Source: Hyphomicrobiales bacterium
GTDB taxonomy: Bacteria > Pseudomonadota > Alphaproteobacteria > Rhizobiales > Rhizobiaceae
Reading direction: 5' to 3'
Assembly: GCA_900473795.1 (NCBI GenBank)
Contig: UCMT01000032.1
Coordinates: forward strand, 48,482 to 112,481
DNA: 64,000 bases
Shown: one piece after another, positions 25,801-37,558 of the stretch
How the letters are laid out: every line of letters starts with the position of its first letter
Numbering within the stretch: position 1 is the first letter of the stretch
Translations under genes and position numbers: made by a program
The notes under the pieces: generated by a model
Databases searched by the model: none
What the model saw: the letters and a program-made list of their open reading frames with translations, nothing else
What the model was told of the DNA's origin: nothing

Positions 25801-28086
25801 TCAGCTGCCGGCATTGTGCGCGGCAAGCGCCGCCATATTGACGATGTCGGAATCCTTGGCCGCCATCGAAACGATCTGGACCGATTTGTCGAGGCCGACG
25901 AGCAGCGGGCCGATGACGGTCGATCCGCCCAGTTCCTGCAGCATCTTCGTCGAGATCGACGCCGAGTGGAATGCCGGCATGACGAGCACGTTGGCGGTGC
26001 CGGAAAGCCGGCAGAAGGGATACTGTTCCATCACCCGGGCGTTGAGCGCCACATCCGCGCCCATCTCGCCGTCATATTCGAAATCGACGCGGCGCCTGTC
26101 GAGGATGTTGACGGCCTCGCGCACCCGCTCCGAGCGCTCGCCGGACGGGTGGCCGAAGGTCGAATAGGCAAGCATCGCCACGCGCGGGAAATAGCCGAGC
26201 CGGCGAGCGAGACCTGCCGCTTCCTCGGCGATGTCGGCCAGTTCCTCGGCCGACGGCATGTCGTGCACGGCCGTGTCGGCGACCAGCACGGTACGGCCGC
26301 GGCAGAGCGCCAGCGACACACCGATGACCCGGTGTCCCGGTTTCGGATCGATGCAGCGGCGCACGTCCTCAAGCGCGGTGGAATAGTTGCGGGTAATGCC
26401 CGTCACCATGCCGTCGGCGTCGCCCAAAGCCACCATGCAGGCGGCGAAGTGGTTGCGGTCGTTGTTGATCAGGCGCTGGGCATCGCGGAAGAGATAGCCC
26501 TTCCGCTGCAGCCGGGCGTAAAGATAGTCCGTATAGGCGCCGGTGCGCTTGGAAATGCGCGCATTGACGATCTGGATGCCCGGCCGGTCGAGGTCGATAC
26601 CCTCCCGCTCGGCCATCTCGCGCATCTGCTCCTCGCGGCCGAGAAGCAGAGCGGTGCCGAGTTCCTGGTTCACATAGGCAAGTGCCGAGCGCATCATCTG
26701 CACCTCTTCGCCTTCGGCAAAGACGATCCGCTTCGGCTGGCGGCGGACGCGCTCATAGATACGCTGCAGTGTCGAGGCGATCGGATCGCGGCGAGCCGAA
26801 AGCTGACGGCCATAGGCTGCCAGATCCGGAATAGTCTTTCGGGCAACGCCGCTCTCCATGGCGGCCTTTGCCACCGCGACCGGAATGGACGAGATCAGGC
26901 GCGGATCAAAGGGCACGGGAATGATGTATTGCGGGCCGAAACGCGGCCGGTTGCCCTGATAGGCGGCCGCCACGTCATCCGGGACGTCTTCCTTGGCAAG
27001 GTTTGCCAGGGCCTCGGCCGCCGCGATCTTCATGGCCTCGTTGATGGTCGAGGCGTGGACGTCGAGCGCACCGCGGAACATGTAGGGAAAGCACAGCACA
27101 TTGTTGACTTGGTTCGGATAGTCGGAGCGGCCGGTGGCCATGATCGCGTCGTCGCGAATGGCAGACACCTCCTCCGGCGTGATTTCCGGATCAGGATTGG
27201 CCATGGCGAAGATGATCGGCTTTTCCGCCATGGAGCGGATCATCGCCTCCGAGAAGGCACCCTTTTGCGATAGGCCGAGTACTACATCGGCACCGTCCAT
27301 CGCGTCTTCGAGCGTACGCCGGTCGGTCTTGACCGCATGCGCGGACTTCCATTGGTTCATGCCTTCGGTGCGGCCCTGGTAGATGACGCCCTTCGTGTCG
27401 CACATGATGATGTTTTCAGGTGCAAAACCCATCGACTTGATGAGCTCGACGCAGGCAATGGCCGCCGCACCTGCACCATTGCACACGAGCCGCGTGGTCT
27501 TGAGATCGCGGCCTGTCAGCTGTAGCGCGTTGATGAGGCCTGCGGTTGCGATGATCGCCGTGCCGTGCTGGTCGTCATGGAAGACGGGAATATCCATGAT
27601 CTCGCGCAGTTTCTGCTCGATGATGAAGCATTCCGGCGCCTTGATGTCCTCCAGATTGATACCCCCGAAGGAAGGGCCGAGGAACCGCACGCAATTGATG
27701 AATTCGTCGGCGTCTTCCGTATCGACTTCGAGGTCGATCGAATCAACGTCGGCGAAGCGCTTGAACAGGACCGACTTTCCTTCCATCACCGGTTTCGAGG
27801 CCAGTGCGCCGAGATTTCCGAGGCCGAGAATGGCGGTGCCGTTGGAAATGACGGCCACCATGTTGCCGCGCGTCGTGTAGTCGTAGGCGGTTGCCGGATC
27901 GGCCGCGATCGCCTTCACCGGCACCGCGACGCCGGGCGAATAGGCAAGCGACAGGTCGCGCTGCGTCGCCATCGGCTTGGTCGGTGAAATTTCCAGCTTT
28001 CCGGGCCGGCCCTGCGAGTGAAAATCGAGCGCTTCCTGGTCCGTTACGCTGGTGGCGCTGCGACCGCTCTTGTCCTTTGCCGACAT
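25801..28086 (-). CDS. NADP-dependent malic enzyme with C-terminal phosphotransacetylase-like domain
   Basis: A 761-residue chimeric enzyme that converts malate to pyruvate, CO2 and NAD(P)H. The N-terminal malic domain (residues about 15-430) contains the Tyr region [38 protein letters not shown], the metal-ligand stretch [11 protein letters not shown] and [16 protein letters not shown]. The C-terminal third (from about 440, RIVFAEGEE to the end) is phosphate-acetyltransferase-like and in known MaeB/Tme enzymes is regulatory rather than catalytic. The position next to mutS and olsB matches rhizobial tme; dme encodes the NAD enzyme elsewhere, and I cannot separate them by sequence alone. The start at 28086 has GGAGGATC. 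Confidence 0.92.
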   Translation of the reverse strand: MSAKDKSGRSATSVTDQEALDFHSQGRPGKLEISPTKPMATQRDLSLAYSPGVAVPVKAIAADPATAYDYTTRGNMVAVISNGTAILGLGNLGALASKPVMEGKSVLFKRFADVDSIDLEVDTEDADEFINCVRFLGPSFGGINLEDIKAPECFIIEQKLREIMDIPVFHDDQHGTAIIATAGLINALQLTGRDLKTTRLVCNGAGAAAIACVELIKSMGFAPENIIMCDTKGVIYQGRTEGMNQWKSAHAVKTDRRTLEDAMDGADVVLGLSQKGAFSEAMIRSMAEKPIIFAMANPDPEITPEEVSAIRDDAIMATGRSDYPNQVNNVLCFPYMFRGALDVHASTINEAMKIAAAEALANLAKEDVPDDVAAAYQGNRPRFGPQYIIPVPFDPRLISSIPVAVAKAAMESGVARKTIPDLAAYGRQLSARRDPIASTLQRIYERVRRQPKRIVFAEGEEVQMMRSALAYVNQELGTALLLGREEQMREMAEREGIDLDRPGIQIVNARISKRTGAYTDYLYARLQRKGYLFRDAQRLINNDRNHFAACMVALGDADGMVTGITRNYSTALEDVRRCIDPKPGHRVIGVSLALCRGRTVLVADTAVHDMPSAEELADIAEEAAGLARRLGYFPRVAMLAYSTFGHPSGERSERVREAVNILDRRRVDFEYDGEMGADVALNARVMEQYPFCRLSGTANVLVMPAFHSASISTKMLQELGGSTVIGPLLVGLDKSVQIVSMAAKDSDIVNMAALAAHNAGS

Positions 28087-28188
28087 GGATCCTCCAACCT
28101 TTTGTGGGCGACGGCACTGCTGCGCCGCTTTGTTGTTGTCTTCTATAAACGCGCATGGATAGTGTGGCACCACTTTTTTGGGACAAGC

Positions 28189-30930
28189 ATGACTTTTATA
28201 GCCGAGCCGATCACCCGCAACGCCGAGGTTCTCACCGCCGTTCAACTGGCGACGGAGGAAAGCCGCGCCACGGCCACGCCGATGATGGAACAGTACATCG
28301 AGATCAAGGCGAACAATCCGGATTCGCTGCTGTTCTATCGGATGGGCGATTTCTACGAATTGTTCTTCCAGGATGCCGTCGAAGCCTCGCGCGCGCTCGG
28401 CATCACGCTCACCAAGCGCGGCCAGCATCTCGGCCAGGAAATCCCGATGTGCGGCGTGCCGGTGCATGCGGCGGATGACTACCTGCAGAAGCTGATCGGG
28501 CTCGGTTTCCGCGTCGCCGTCTGCGAACAGGTCGAAGACCCGGCCGAAGCCAAGAAGCGCGGCTCAAAATCGGTCGTCAAGCGTGACGTTGTGCGCCTGG
28601 TCACGCCCGGCACGATCACCGAAGACAAGCTGCTCTCGCCGTCCGAATCCAACTACCTGATGGCGCTCGCCCGCATTCGCGGCAGCGCGGAGCCGGCGAT
28701 CGCGCTCGCCTGGATCGATATCTCCACCGGCGTCTTCCGGCTCGCCGAAACCACCGAGACCAGGCTGCTGGCCGATATCCTGCGCATCGAACCGCGCGAA
28801 CTCATTCTTGCCGATACCGTCTTCCATGATCCGGAGATGCGGCCCGTCATCGACATTCTCGGCCGCGTCGCCGTTCCGCAACCCGGCGTGCTGTTCGACA
28901 GCGCCACGGCGGAGAACCGCGTCACCCGCTATTATGGCGTCAAGACGCTCGACGGTTTCGGCAGTTTTTCCCGCGCCGAACTCGCCGCCGCCTCGGCCGC
29001 GATTTCCTATGTCGAGAAGACCCAGTTCGCCGAGCGCCCGCCGCTCGGCACGCCGGAGCGCGAAAGTGCCGCCTCGACCCTGTTCATCGACCCGGCCACC
29101 CGCGCCAATCTGGAACTCGTCAAGACGCAGTCCGGCGACCGCAACGGCACGCTCCTGAAGGCGCTCGACCGGACGGTGACCGGCGGCGGTGCCCGGCTGC
29201 TCGCCGAGCGGCTGATGTCGCCGCTGACGGATCCGGAGCGGATCAACGCCCGGCTCGATTCGATCACGGCGCTCTCCGACCAGCCCGCCTTCTGCAGCGA
29301 CGTGCGTTCCGCGCTGAAACACGTGCCGGACATGCCGCGCGCTCTGTCTCGCCTCTCGCTCGGCCGTGGCGGTCCGCGCGATCTGGCTTCGATCCTTGCC
29401 GGTTGCCGGGCGGCAGTGGAAATTGCCGGTTTGCTGGGCTCGGGAACTCTCTCGGAGGAACTGGCTGCCTCGCTGCAGGCGCTGAGGGCGCTGCCCGGTG
29501 AACTCGTGCACAAGCTCACAACGCTTCTCGGCGACGAGCTTCCTCTCTTGAGGCGCGATGGGGGCTTCCTGCGCGATGGCGCGAGCCCGGAATTGGACGA
29601 GATGCGCGCACTGCGCGACCAGTCCCGCCGCGTCATCGCCGGTCTGCAGCTCAACTATGCCGAGGAAACCGGCATCAAATCGCTGAAGATCAAGTACAAC
29701 AATGTGCTCGGTTATTTCATCGAGGTGACGCAGGGCAATGCCGGTCCGATGACCGATGGTCCAGAGGCGCGCGCGCGCTTCATCCATCGTCAGACCATGG
29801 CGAATGCCATGCGGTTCACCACGACGGAACTGTCCGATCTCGAAACCAAGATCGCCAATGCCGCCGACCGGGCGCTGTCGATCGAGCTCGAGGCCTTCGA
29901 AACGATGACCGCCGCCGTGGTGGCGGAGGCAGAGGCAATCAAGGCGGCCGCGTTGGCGCTCGCCGTCGTCGATGTCTCCGCCGGTCTCGCGACGCTGGCC
30001 GAAGAACAGGCCTATTGCCGTCCCCACGTCGACCAGTCGAAGATGTTTTCCATCGACGGCGGCCGTCACCCGGTGGTCGAGCAGGCGCTGCGTCGCCAGT
30101 CGGGGATGGCGTTCGTCGCCAACACCTGCGATCTGTCGCCGCATGACGGCGAAGGCGATGGGGCAATCTGGCTGCTCACCGGTCCCAACATGGGCGGTAA
30201 ATCGACCTTCCTGCGCCAGAATGCGCTGATCGCCATCATGGCGCAGATGGGCAGCTTCGTGCCGGCCGCCACCGCTCACATCGGCATTGTCGACCGGCTG
30301 TTTTCCCGCGTCGGCGCTTCCGACGATCTGGCCCGCGGCCGCTCCACCTTCATGGTCGAGATGGTCGAGACGGCTGCTATCCTCAACCAGGCGACCGACC
30401 GTTCGCTGGTGATCCTCGACGAGATCGGTCGAGGGACGGCCACCTTCGACGGCCTGTCAATTGCCTGGGCCGCCGTCGAGCATCTGCATGAAGCCAATCG
30501 CTGCCGCGGCCTCTTCGCCACCCATTTTCATGAATTGACCGTGCTTTCGGAAAAGCTGGCGCGGCTTTCCAACGCCACCATGCGGGTCAAGGAATGGCAC
30601 GGCGACGTCATTTTCCTGCATGAAGTCGGGCCGGGCGCCGCCGATCGCTCCTACGGCATCCAGGTAGCCCGGCTTGCGGGCCTGCCGGCGTCCGTTGTCG
30701 CCCGCGCCAAGGACGTACTGGCAAAGCTCGAGGATGCCGACCGCAAGAACCCGGCAAGCCAGCTGATCGACGACCTGCCGCTGTTCCAGGTCGCCATCCG
30801 CCGCGAGGAGCACGCCAAGATCGGGCCATCCAAGGTGGAGGAAGCTTTGAAGAGCCTCAATCCGGATGATATGACCCCGCGCCAGGCGATGGACGCGCTC
30901 TATGCGCTGAAGAAGCAGCTTGCGAACTAG
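28189..30930 (+). CDS. mutS: DNA mismatch repair protein MutS
   Basis: A 913-residue mismatch-recognition ATPase. The mismatch-binding N-terminal domain has the Phe-X-Glu motif in [11 protein letters not shown]. Connector, lever and clamp domains follow, then the ATPase with Walker [10 protein letters not shown], Walker [18 protein letters not shown] and ATHFHEL. The C-terminal end, [19 protein letters not shown], is the dimer/tetramer tail. The ATG at 28189 is the first start giving the family N-terminus, about 100 bases from the divergent malic enzyme. The last 90 bases are partly repeated 1.6 kb downstream, see the direct repeat at 32420. Confidence 0.97.
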   Translation: MTFIAEPITRNAEVLTAVQLATEESRATATPMMEQYIEIKANNPDSLLFYRMGDFYELFFQDAVEASRALGITLTKRGQHLGQEIPMCGVPVHAADDYLQKLIGLGFRVAVCEQVEDPAEAKKRGSKSVVKRDVVRLVTPGTITEDKLLSPSESNYLMALARIRGSAEPAIALAWIDISTGVFRLAETTETRLLADILRIEPRELILADTVFHDPEMRPVIDILGRVAVPQPGVLFDSATAENRVTRYYGVKTLDGFGSFSRAELAAASAAISYVEKTQFAERPPLGTPERESAASTLFIDPATRANLELVKTQSGDRNGTLLKALDRTVTGGGARLLAERLMSPLTDPERINARLDSITALSDQPAFCSDVRSALKHVPDMPRALSRLSLGRGGPRDLASILAGCRAAVEIAGLLGSGTLSEELAASLQALRALPGELVHKLTTLLGDELPLLRRDGGFLRDGASPELDEMRALRDQSRRVIAGLQLNYAEETGIKSLKIKYNNVLGYFIEVTQGNAGPMTDGPEARARFIHRQTMANAMRFTTTELSDLETKIANAADRALSIELEAFETMTAAVVAEAEAIKAAALALAVVDVSAGLATLAEEQAYCRPHVDQSKMFSIDGGRHPVVEQALRRQSGMAFVANTCDLSPHDGEGDGAIWLLTGPNMGGKSTFLRQNALIAIMAQMGSFVPAATAHIGIVDRLFSRVGASDDLARGRSTFMVEMVETAAILNQATDRSLVILDEIGRGTATFDGLSIAWAAVEHLHEANRCRGLFATHFHELTVLSEKLARLSNATMRVKEWHGDVIFLHEVGPGAADRSYGIQVARLAGLPASVVARAKDVLAKLEDADRKNPASQLIDDLPLFQVAIRREEHAKIGPSKVEEALKSLNPDDMTPRQAMDALYALKKQLAN
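30841..30883 (+). repeat. Direct repeat, left copy (inside mutS 3' end)
   Basis: Bases 30841-30883 encode [14 protein letters not shown]. The same stretch recurs at 32420-32462 in the same orientation, with three mismatches in the first 42 bases, including a 21-base run with none. The two copies bracket the RDD-domain gene. Confidence 0.85.
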
Positions 30931-31077
30931 GTCAGACCACTCGGACACCTTTTTTGGATAATAAGGACGCTACTTTTCACTCCAAAAATGGCGAGACCTA
31001 AAGCGTGTTTCACGCACTTTGTGTTTGAAATTCCAGCCCTTACCTCTGTAGGTTAACTGTCGGGGTTGGGGATACAA

Positions 31078-32352
31078 ATGACAAACTGGTACTATAAATT
31101 GGGGAAGAAACAGGTTGGGCCCGTTTCTTCGGAAAAACTTTTCGAGCTGGCGAAAACGGGTGTGGTCAAGCCGGATACCGGACTCTGGCACGCAGGGATA
31201 AGCGATTGGAAAAAAGCAGCCGACATTGCTGAACTCGATATCCGGTTCGAGGAGGGACGGGCGGAAACTGCCACAGACACAGAACCTCGCGATCCGGCGC
31301 TGGCTGGCCCATGGGCACGGCTTTGGGCTAGATTGCTCGATATATACCTTCTCACGGTTGTCTTGGGAGGTGCTGCCGTATTCCTTGCTGACCTCTATAT
31401 CCCGGCGCTGTTCTTTAGGCTCATTGATTTGCCTGGAGTGGTACTGGACATCATATTTCTCCCGTTCGCTGGCGTCGCCGCGGCGGTGATGATGCGCGTG
31501 ACGGGAACCACGATCGGCAAGGCGATTGCTGGCATAAAGGTTCAGAACTTATCCGGACCCAATACGTTGATTTTTTATCTGAAGCGCGAATTCAAGGTCT
31601 GGATATTCGGCCTCGGTATCGGCATCCCCCTGGTGAATCTCATCACCATGATCAACCAGCATCAACGCATCGCAAAGACCGGATCGTCTCGATACGATCA
31701 GAGTATCGCACGTGTGACGGGCAACAGTTCGCCGGCGCGCTGCACATTTGCCGCTCTTGCCTTCGCGGCAGTGTTATCCTCCGTCTGGTATCTCAATGCC
31801 ATAGACAAAGTGGCAGCGGACGATGTCAGGCTCGCGCAAGACTGGACCAATCCGGCTACGGGCGAGAACACCTTCGTCTCGAAAGCCTGGAGTTTCGAAG
31901 AGTTGAAAGTCGAGTTCGGCAGCGCCTTTCATTTCTCTTCGAACCAACTATTGGCTGAAATGGTGTTGGGCTACGAGCCCTTGGATCAGGATAACGTCGA
32001 GCCGGTCGCCTACGGAGAAGCGCTAGAGGAGGTAATCTCCGAAGAATTGCGTGTCACTTCGGAATGGAAACCTGTTGAGGTCGCCGGCATCAAAGCGGTT
32101 CGCGCCACAGCCGTTGACAAAACAGTGGCAGATACGAATGTCGAGATTACGGTAACCATCGTCGGGAGAAGTGCCTGGCGGCTTCTCGTTTTCGTCAGAG
32201 GCCGGCCGGCGGATCAATTCATCGAAGGTAAAGCGGCGGCACAATCGCTATTCTCGACGATCAAGGACATCAATGTCCCGACAAACATGCCCTGTGACGG
32301 AGAGAGTTGCCTTTCGTTTCTTTCACCCGGCACTCCACGCACGTTTTTCTGA
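31078..32352 (+). CDS. RDD-family membrane protein with N-terminal GYF_2 domain
   Basis: A 424-residue protein of unusual make-up. Residues 1-50 form a GYF_2-type module (NWYYKLGKKQVGPVSSEKL, then GLWHAGISDWKKA). Residues about 75-190 are an RDD-like membrane domain with several helices and the landmarks RLWARLLDIYLL and GTTIGKAIAGIKV. A further hydrophobic helix (about 222-240, CTFAALAFAAVLSSVWYL) is followed by about 180 residues that are probably extracytoplasmic. RDD/GYF combinations occur in bacterial membrane proteins of unknown function. It interrupts the mutS-glnD junction and is flanked by mutS-derived direct repeats; its codons are visibly less GC-rich than its neighbours, suggesting acquisition. 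Confidence 0.7.
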   Translation: MTNWYYKLGKKQVGPVSSEKLFELAKTGVVKPDTGLWHAGISDWKKAADIAELDIRFEEGRAETATDTEPRDPALAGPWARLWARLLDIYLLTVVLGGAAVFLADLYIPALFFRLIDLPGVVLDIIFLPFAGVAAAVMMRVTGTTIGKAIAGIKVQNLSGPNTLIFYLKREFKVWIFGLGIGIPLVNLITMINQHQRIAKTGSSRYDQSIARVTGNSSPARCTFAALAFAAVLSSVWYLNAIDKVAADDVRLAQDWTNPATGENTFVSKAWSFEELKVEFGSAFHFSSNQLLAEMVLGYEPLDQDNVEPVAYGEALEEVISEELRVTSEWKPVEVAGIKAVRATAVDKTVADTNVEITVTIVGRSAWRLLVFVRGRPADQFIEGKAAAQSLFSTIKDINVPTNMPCDGESCLSFLSPGTPRTFF

Positions 32353-32419
32353 GCGCGGTGATCTTGAAGAACAGCTGGCCAGGCACGATTTGGCGCCTGG
32401 GGGTCACTCCAGGGCCTAA

Positions 32420-32462
32420 GAGGCTTTGAAAAGCCTCAATCCGGATGATATGACGCCGCGCG
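32420..32462 (+). repeat. Direct repeat, right copy (mutS 3' remnant)
   Basis: Right-hand partner of the repeat at 30841-30883, same orientation, 1,579 bases apart. The pair has the form of attachment-site-like or duplication borders around the RDD-domain gene. Confidence 0.85.
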
Positions 32463-32503
32463 AAGAGATGGATTTGCTGGAGAAACAACTTGGCAATCCT
32501 TGA
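32420..32503 (+). pseudogene. Duplicated 3' end of mutS (27 codons plus stop)
   Basis: Reading in frame, these bases encode [18 protein letters not shown] and then a tail LLEKQLGNP before a TGA. This matches the last residues of the complete MutS upstream, with four residues (YALK) missing. There is no start codon or ribosome site. It is the scar of a duplication or site-specific insertion at the mutS 3' end. Confidence 0.8.
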
Positions 32504-32599
32504 GGGCTACAGTCTTGTCCATTCTCGGACAAAAGGTCTATAGCGCATGCACAGCAGCGGCTCGTTGAGCCCGCCGGACAGGAACACGGTCGGCATTTG

Positions 32600-35449
32600 A
32601 TGACCATACATGACACCTCATTTCCCGATATCCTGAATGTCGCAGCGCTGAGAGCCAAGTGCAGCTTCATTGCTTCGGCGCATGCGGAACATCGCGACCT
32701 GATGCGCCGGGCGTTGCTTGCCGCCTTCAAGCAGGCCAATCTGGACGGCCGCCAGGCCGCCCGCGAGCTGCTCAAGCAGGATGGCAGCGGCCTCAGATGC
32801 GCCGAGCGGATTTCCTGGCTGCAGGACCAACTGATCACCGTGCTGCACGACTTCGTCCTGAACGAGGTCTTTGACGCCGCCAATGCGCAGCCCTGGGCCC
32901 GCGTCGCCGTCACCGCCGTCGGGGGCTATGGCCGCGGCACGCTGGCGCCGGGCTCGGATATCGATCTTCTCTTCCTGCTGCCGGCGAAGAAGGCTGTCTG
33001 GGCCGAGCCGGCAATCGAATTCATGCTCTATATCCTCTGGGATCTTGGCTTCAAGGTCGGCCACGCGACGCGCACGATCGACGAGTGCATCCGGCTGGCG
33101 CGCGGCGACATGACGATCCGCACCGCGATCCTCGAAACGCGCTATATCTGCGGCTCACGCGATCTCGCAGACGAGCTCGAAACCCGCTTCGACAGCGAAA
33201 TCGTCAAGAACACCGGTCCCGATTTCATTGCCGCCAAGCTCGCCGAGCGCGACGAGCGCCACCGCAAGGCCGGTGACACGCGCTATCTGGTCGAGCCGAA
33301 CGTCAAGGAAGGCAAGGGCGGTCTGCGCGACCTCCACACGCTGTTCTGGATCGCCAAATACTTCTACCGCGTGAAAAACTCTGCCGACCTGATCAAGCTC
33401 GGCGTCCTCTCGCGCCAGGAATACGAACTGTTCCAGAAGGCCGACGATTTCCTCTGGGCCGTGCGCTGCCACATGCATTTCCTGACCGGCAAGGCGGAAG
33501 AGCGGCTGTCCTTCGACATTCAGCGCGAGATCGCCGAAGCCCTCGGCTATCACGACCACCCCGGCCTGACCGCCGTCGAACGTTTCATGAAGCACTATTT
33601 CCTAGTGGCAAAGAACGTCGGCGACCTCACCCGCATCTTCTGTGCCGCGCTCGAAGACCAGCAGGCCAAGCAGCTTCCGGGGTTCACCGCGGCGCTCAGC
33701 CGTTTCACCCACCGCATTCGCAAGATCGCCGGCACGCTGGAATTCGTCGATGACGGCGGGCGCATCGCGCTTGCGAGCTCTGATATCTTCAAGCGCGATC
33801 CGATCAACCTGATCCGCATCTTCCATGTCGCCGATATCAATGGCCTGGAATTCCACCCTGCCGCCCTGAAGCAGGTGACCCGGTCGCTCGGCCTGATCAC
33901 CCAGGCCGTGCGCGACAATGAGGAGGCCAACCGGCTCTTCATCTCGATGCTGACCTCGCGCCGCGATCCGGAGCTGATCCTGCGGCGGATGAACGAGGCC
34001 GGCGTGCTCGGTCGCTTCATCCCGGAATTCGGCAAGATCGTCTCGTTGATGCAGTTCAACATGTATCACCACTATACGGTGGACGAACATCTGCTGCGCG
34101 CCGTCGACGTGCTCTCCCGGATCGACCAGGGCCGCGACGAGGAACTGCACCCGCTTGCCGCCAAGCTGATGCCGGGCATCGAGGATCGCACCGCATTGTT
34201 CGTTGCCGTGCTCCTGCATGACGTCGCCAAGGGGCGGCCTGAAGATCATTCGGTCGCGGGTGCCAAGGTTGCCCGCAAGCTCGGCCCGCGCTTCGGCCTG
34301 ACGCCGAAGCAGACCGAGACCGTCGCCTGGCTGATCGAGGAACATCTGACCATGTCGATGGTCGCCCAGACGCGCGATCTCAACGACCGCAAGACGATCA
34401 TCGATTTCAGCGAAAAGGTGCAGTCGCTCGACCGCCTGAAGATGCTGCTCGTGCTGACGATTGCCGATATCCGCGCCGTCGGTCCGGGTGTGTGGAACGG
34501 CTGGAAGGGCCAGCTTCTGCGCACGCTCTACTACGAGACCGAACTGCTTCTGTCCGGCGGCTTCTCCGATCTGCCACGCAAGGAGCGCGCAGCACATGCG
34601 GCCGACGTGCTCTACAATGCGCTGTCCGACTGGAGCCAGAAGGATCGCAAGACCTATACCAAGCTGCACTACCAGCCCTATCTGCTCTCCGTGCCGCTGG
34701 AGGACCAGCTCCGCCATGCCCGCTTCATCCGCGACGCCGACAAGGCGGGCCGCGCGCTGGCGACGATGGTCAGGACCCACCAGTTCCACGCCATCACCGA
34801 AATCACCGTGCTGTCGCCCGACCATCCGCGCCTGCTGGCTGTTATCGCCGGCGCCTGTGCCGCGGCCGGCGCCAACATCGTCGACGCGCAGATCTTCACG
34901 ACCTCGGACGGCCGGGCACTGGACACCATCCTCGTCAACCGCGAGTTCCCGAACGATGACGACGAGACGCGCCGTGCCGCCAGCATCGGCAAGATGATCG
35001 AGGACGTGCTGTCGGGCAAGAAGCGGCTGCCGGAGGTGATCGCCAGCCGGACCAAGCACCGCAAGCGCAACAAGGCCTTCACGGTGCCGCCGGCCGTCAC
35101 CATCAGCAACAGCCTTTCCAACAAGTTCACCGTCATCGAGGTGGAGTGCCTCGACCGCACCGGCCTCCTGTCGGAGATCACGGCCGTGTTGTCCGACCTT
35201 TCGCTCGATATCGCCTCCGCCCACATCACCACCTTCGGCGAGAAGGTCATCGATACCTTCTACGTCACCGACCTCGTCGGCCAGAAGATCACCAATGAGG
35301 CCCGGCACAGCAATATCGTCGCCAGGCTGAAGGCCGTGATGTCGGATGAGGCCGACGAGATGCGCGACCGCATGCCGTCGGGCATGATCGCGCCGCAGAA
35401 CACCCAGCGTCCGGCGGCCGCTCCCAGAAAAACCAAGGCGGATTCATGA
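32600..35449 (+). CDS. glnD: Bifunctional PII uridylyltransferase / uridylyl-removing enzyme
   Basis: A 949-residue nitrogen sensor that uridylylates PII (GlnB/GlnK) when glutamine is low and de-uridylylates it when glutamine is high. The nucleotidyltransferase domain has [17 protein letters not shown] with metal-binding Asp120 and Asp122. The HD hydrolase domain has LLHDVAKG (His540, Asp541). Two C-terminal ACT glutamine-sensing domains follow ([16 protein letters not shown] and [19 protein letters not shown]). The ATG at 32600 is chosen over a TTG just before it. Overlaps murJ by four bases (ATGA). Confidence 0.97.
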   Translation: MTIHDTSFPDILNVAALRAKCSFIASAHAEHRDLMRRALLAAFKQANLDGRQAARELLKQDGSGLRCAERISWLQDQLITVLHDFVLNEVFDAANAQPWARVAVTAVGGYGRGTLAPGSDIDLLFLLPAKKAVWAEPAIEFMLYILWDLGFKVGHATRTIDECIRLARGDMTIRTAILETRYICGSRDLADELETRFDSEIVKNTGPDFIAAKLAERDERHRKAGDTRYLVEPNVKEGKGGLRDLHTLFWIAKYFYRVKNSADLIKLGVLSRQEYELFQKADDFLWAVRCHMHFLTGKAEERLSFDIQREIAEALGYHDHPGLTAVERFMKHYFLVAKNVGDLTRIFCAALEDQQAKQLPGFTAALSRFTHRIRKIAGTLEFVDDGGRIALASSDIFKRDPINLIRIFHVADINGLEFHPAALKQVTRSLGLITQAVRDNEEANRLFISMLTSRRDPELILRRMNEAGVLGRFIPEFGKIVSLMQFNMYHHYTVDEHLLRAVDVLSRIDQGRDEELHPLAAKLMPGIEDRTALFVAVLLHDVAKGRPEDHSVAGAKVARKLGPRFGLTPKQTETVAWLIEEHLTMSMVAQTRDLNDRKTIIDFSEKVQSLDRLKMLLVLTIADIRAVGPGVWNGWKGQLLRTLYYETELLLSGGFSDLPRKERAAHAADVLYNALSDWSQKDRKTYTKLHYQPYLLSVPLEDQLRHARFIRDADKAGRALATMVRTHQFHAITEITVLSPDHPRLLAVIAGACAAAGANIVDAQIFTTSDGRALDTILVNREFPNDDDETRRAASIGKMIEDVLSGKKRLPEVIASRTKHRKRNKAFTVPPAVTISNSLSNKFTVIEVECLDRTGLLSEITAVLSDLSLDIASAHITTFGEKVIDTFYVTDLVGQKITNEARHSNIVARLKAVMSDEADEMRDRMPSGMIAPQNTQRPAAAPRKTKADS

Positions 35450-37038
35450 GCCTCGTCCGGAAATTCATGACGGTCGGCGGTGCCACGCTCGGCAGCCGCA
35501 TCTTCGGCTTCGCCCGCGAAACGCTGATGGCGGCAGCCCTCGGCACGGGGCCGATGGCCGACGTCTTCTACGCCGCCTTCCGTTTCCCCAATCTCTTTCG
35601 CCGCCTGTTTGCCGAAGGTGCCTTCAACGCCGCCTTCGTGCCGCTGTTTTCCAAGGAGATCGAGGCGAACGGCACGGACGGCGCCAAGCGCTTCTCGGAA
35701 GAAGTCTTCGGCGTGCTCTTTTCCGTGCTCCTCATCCTCACCATCGTGATGGAGTTGTCCATGCCGCTCCTGGTGCGCTTCATCATCGCACCGGGCTTTG
35801 CCGACGATCCGCAGAAATTCGGCATCACCGTCAGCATGGCGGCGGTGATGTTCCCCTACCTGATGTGCATGTCGCTGACCGCAATGATGAGCGGCATGCT
35901 GAATTCGCTGCATCATTTCTTCGCCGCCGCCGTCGCGCCGATCTTCCTCAATGTCGTGATGATCGGTGCGTTGTTCTATGCGCTCTATACGGGCGCTGAT
36001 CCGCTGGCGACCGGCTGGTACCTGTCCTGGGGCGTGCTCGCGGCCGGTGTCCTGCAGCTTGCCGTCGTGTATTTCGGCGTCCTCCATGCCGGCATGAGCA
36101 TCGGCCTGCGCTTTCCCCGCTTCACACCCAACGTCAAGCGCCTGCTGATCCTTGCCGTGCCCGCCGCGATCACCGGCGGCATCACCCAGATCAACCAGCT
36201 GGTCGGCCAGGCGATCGCCTCGGCCCAGGATGGCGCCATCGCCGCCCTGCAATATGCCGATCGCATCTATCAGCTGCCGCTCGGTGTCGTCGGCATCGCC
36301 GTCGGCGTGGTGCTTCTTCCGGAACTGTCGCGCGCGCTCAAGGGCGGCAATCTGCGCGAAGCCGGAAACCTGCAGAACCGCTCGATCGAATTCGTGCTGT
36401 TCCTGACGATCCCGGCGGCTTTCGCGCTGTGGATTCTCTCCGACGAGATCATCCGCGTGCTCTACGAGCGCGGCGCCTTCCACGCCCAGAACACCGAGAT
36501 CGTCGGGTCGATCCTCGCCATTTACGGCATCGGCCTGCCGGCCTTCGTGCTGATCAAGGCGCTGCAGCCTGGATTTTACGCCCGCGAGGATACCAAGACG
36601 CCGATGCGCTTTTCCGTTGTCGCCGTCGCCGTCAATTGCGCGGCAGCCCTGACCCTGTTCCCGCGTCTCGGGGCGCCGGGCATCGCAATCGCCGAAGCGA
36701 CGGCTGGTTGGCTCAGCACCACCCTGCTCTTCGTCACGCTGCTGCGCCGCGGCCATCTCGCGTGGGAATGGGCACTTATGCGGCGGACAGCGCTTCTCAT
36801 CGTGTCCGCAGCGGTCATGGGCGGCGTGCTTTATTATCTGCGTGGCGTCTTTTCGGCATCGCTCGCCTCCGGTTCGCCGCTCCTGACGAAGATCGGCGCG
36901 CTGGGCCTGCTGATTGCCATCTCGATGATCGTCTATTTCGCCGTCGCCTTCCTGATCGGCGGTGCCGATCTCGGCATGATCCGGCGGAATTTGAAGCGGA
37001 AAGCTGGAGCCAAACCGGCCCCGCCCGCCGATATCTGA
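35446..37038 (+). CDS. murJ: Lipid II flippase MurJ (MviN)
   Basis: A 530-residue MOP-superfamily flippase with about 14 membrane helices that moves lipid II across the inner membrane for peptidoglycan synthesis. The N-terminal signature [23 protein letters not shown] and the segment [25 protein letters not shown] are strongly conserved, as are the cavity residues around [10 protein letters not shown] and [14 protein letters not shown]. Translationally coupled to glnD, the standard rhizobial pair. Confidence 0.96.
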   Translation: MSLVRKFMTVGGATLGSRIFGFARETLMAAALGTGPMADVFYAAFRFPNLFRRLFAEGAFNAAFVPLFSKEIEANGTDGAKRFSEEVFGVLFSVLLILTIVMELSMPLLVRFIIAPGFADDPQKFGITVSMAAVMFPYLMCMSLTAMMSGMLNSLHHFFAAAVAPIFLNVVMIGALFYALYTGADPLATGWYLSWGVLAAGVLQLAVVYFGVLHAGMSIGLRFPRFTPNVKRLLILAVPAAITGGITQINQLVGQAIASAQDGAIAALQYADRIYQLPLGVVGIAVGVVLLPELSRALKGGNLREAGNLQNRSIEFVLFLTIPAAFALWILSDEIIRVLYERGAFHAQNTEIVGSILAIYGIGLPAFVLIKALQPGFYAREDTKTPMRFSVVAVAVNCAAALTLFPRLGAPGIAIAEATAGWLSTTLLFVTLLRRGHLAWEWALMRRTALLIVSAAVMGGVLYYLRGVFSASLASGSPLLTKIGALGLLIAISMIVYFAVAFLIGGADLGMIRRNLKRKAGAKPAPPADI

Positions 37039-37075
37039 CGCGGCGCCCGTGAGATAGATGATCGCGCCACGCTTG

Positions 37076-37558
37076 TCAGGTCCGCCTGCCTGACCGGCGC
37101 TTGGCGGCCAAGAGGCCGCCGCCCCTTCGGCCGCAATAGGCCCATTGGCGCCGGGGACCCGTATCGACGTGGATGATGCCGTTGCAATAGCGGCCGATGC
37201 CGCCGATGCCGGGTGCCGTCCTTGCGGCGGCGATGATCCTGCTTTCCGACACGCCGGGCACGCGAATATCTGCGGCCTGACACAGTCGGTGAAGTGAGCC
37301 GCGGCGATGCGCGCGGGGGCGGTGACCTGATGTGACCAGCGGGCGTTGCCCGGTGCTGGCAGCAATATGCGCCAATATGCTTCGCAGTCGCGGCGAGAAG
37401 CAGTTGGTCATGACCGAAGCGGTCTGGACGGCATAAGCTACGGTTATGCTGTGGGTGGGAAGCCTGACCTTGCGCCGCTTGCCATCTTTGGCTTCGCTGC
37501 TGGTGAAGAAGGACAAGGCGAGCAGGCAGGCAAGAGCAATCGAGAAAACGTCACGCAT
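37076..37558 (-). CDS. Secreted M15-type (D-Ala-D-Ala peptidase-like) protein
   Basis: A 160-residue protein with a signal peptide (MRDVFSIALACLLALSFFTSSEA). The mature part carries the M15_3/VanY-type zinc motif layout: Ser-Gly-His in VTSGHRP, an Asp in QAADIRVPG and a His in NGIIHVDTG, followed by WAYCG. Such proteins cut or bind peptidoglycan cross-bridges. The two cysteines in mature regions suggest a periplasmic disulfide. The start at 37558 has AAGGGGG six bases upstream. Convergent with murJ, which fits an envelope role. Confidence 0.75.
   Translation of the reverse strand: MRDVFSIALACLLALSFFTSSEAKDGKRRKVRLPTHSITVAYAVQTASVMTNCFSPRLRSILAHIAASTGQRPLVTSGHRPRAHRRGSLHRLCQAADIRVPGVSESRIIAAARTAPGIGGIGRYCNGIIHVDTGPRRQWAYCGRRGGGLLAAKRRSGRRT

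Noticed and set aside
31001..31020. Hairpin AAGCGTGTTTCACGC upstream of the RDD gene as an integrase core site
   Set aside because: A five-base-pair stem with no second copy at the right-hand border; the real duplicated sequence is the mutS end.
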